Shown here one piece after another: positions 63,436 to 64,000 of a stretch of 64,000 bases of DNA. The stretch spans positions 6,815,189 through 6,879,188 of the forward strand of contig NW_024609857.1 in assembly GCF_016920785.2 (NCBI RefSeq). The letters run 5' to 3'. The first letter of the stretch is position 1; the number at the start of each line of letters is the position of its first letter. The position numbers and the translations under genes were made by a program. The notes below the pieces were generated by a model. It saw only the letters and a list, made by a program, of their open reading frames with translations, did not search any database and was not told the origin of the DNA. This DNA is from Ixodes scapularis. Lineage: Eukaryota > Arthropoda > Arachnida > Ixodida > Ixodidae.

Positions 63436-64000
63436 AAAAAAAGTGTCTGCTACTCATGGTTTCATGCTCTCTATTCAAACGTGAAATGGTGCATCACGGT
63501 CATTTTGGAAAGTTCTTACGGGAAAGGTTGGGTCTATCTCGCACTATGTAGAACATAACTCCATCCCTGCATCATCGTTACTAACTTTATATAAATCTCA
63601 ATAGCGGTTTTGATTAAAACTTTTTTTTAAACCTGAGTGGTCGGGTGACTGTGATATCAATGAAAGTCATCTCGTTCTTTAAAGGTGCCGTGCAAGGATA
63701 TGGACCAGGAGCATTTCTCACCTAATACAAGCTTAGTGGTACTGGTATGACTCAAGTATACTTGCACGCAACAGCACTGACCAAGAAGCTTCTTTATCGC
63801 CGTGTAATTTCAAGTAGAGAATCGGACGTTTTTTGTCAATCTCCTTAAAACTCGGTGACAGAGTTGTGGGGATCCCATTGTTGGCGTTGTCAAGAATATG
63901 ATCCCCAGGATTTAGTCAATAAGTTTTGCGATCTCCGCGGTGGCGATATTTTAATGTGGCTTTTGCATGTGGGCATACACACTCCGTGAGCACTGGATTT
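63436..64000. other. No recognised gene
   Basis: Downstream flank of the DXO-like gene to the window end. No coding or repeat signal noted. Confidence 0.35.

Noticed and set aside
1..64000. CRISPR arrays, bacterial operons, ribosome binding sites
   Set aside because: Intron-containing genes, LINEs and MITEs show nuclear eukaryotic DNA; the tandem arrays seen lack spacer structure.

Overview
This is a eukaryotic nuclear window. It has split genes with GT-AG introns, AATAAA-type polyadenylation signals, very long repeat-filled introns and one 100-base assembly gap (55525-55624). Gene content, intron sizes and several repeat types (for example a '...ggtggcgcaagc...atccatccatcc' repeat, CAGTGTTGG-type hAT ends and a Tx1/L1-like LINE) suggest an arthropod, most likely a hard tick. 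The species call is inference.

Left half (0-33 kb): three complete conserved genes, rebuilt exon by exon with consistent intron phases. COQ3 (minus, 5 exons, 10679-3380, 291 aa) is the mitochondrial O-methyltransferase of coenzyme Q synthesis. ATG5 (plus, 6 exons, 12470-20438, 270 aa) is the autophagy conjugation protein and lies head-to-head with COQ3 across a 1.8-kb intergenic region. PDSS2 (minus, 5 exons, 32758-23281, 397 aa) is subunit 2 of the polyprenyl diphosphate synthase that makes the coenzyme Q tail; it converges on ATG5. So two coenzyme Q genes flank ATG5. In human all three lie on chromosome 6q, with ATG5 and PDSS2 both in 6q21, so this is probably an ancient linkage. Their introns hold inverted-repeat elements, two copies of a pogo/Tigger-like family, a TTAA-flanked element, hAT-like ends and poly-G/poly-C-centred repeats.

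Middle (33-46 kb): no recognised conserved gene. A possible three-exon small gene diverges from PDSS2. There is a candidate minus-strand LTR, a 1.07-kb foldback element, and a Kolobok-like DNA transposon (TTAA target duplication, AGGGCAACTCCGG ends, THAP zinc-finger exon) inserted in an Asp-rich minus-strand reading frame.

Right half (46-64 kb): a full-length LINE with two intact ORFs (RNA-binding ORF1; endonuclease plus reverse transcriptase ORF2), a poly-A tail and a perfect 13-bp target duplication; a hAT MITE with a perfect 8-bp duplication next to a frameshifted Penelope-like retroelement (RT plus GIY-YIG); an array of TATCGATA motifs bounded by hAT-like ends; a second Penelope GIY-YIG remnant; and the last two exons of a DXO/Rai1-family decapping exonuclease (60257-60342 and 63228-63348). 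The catalytic exons of that gene are not visible and may lie in the gap or outside the window.
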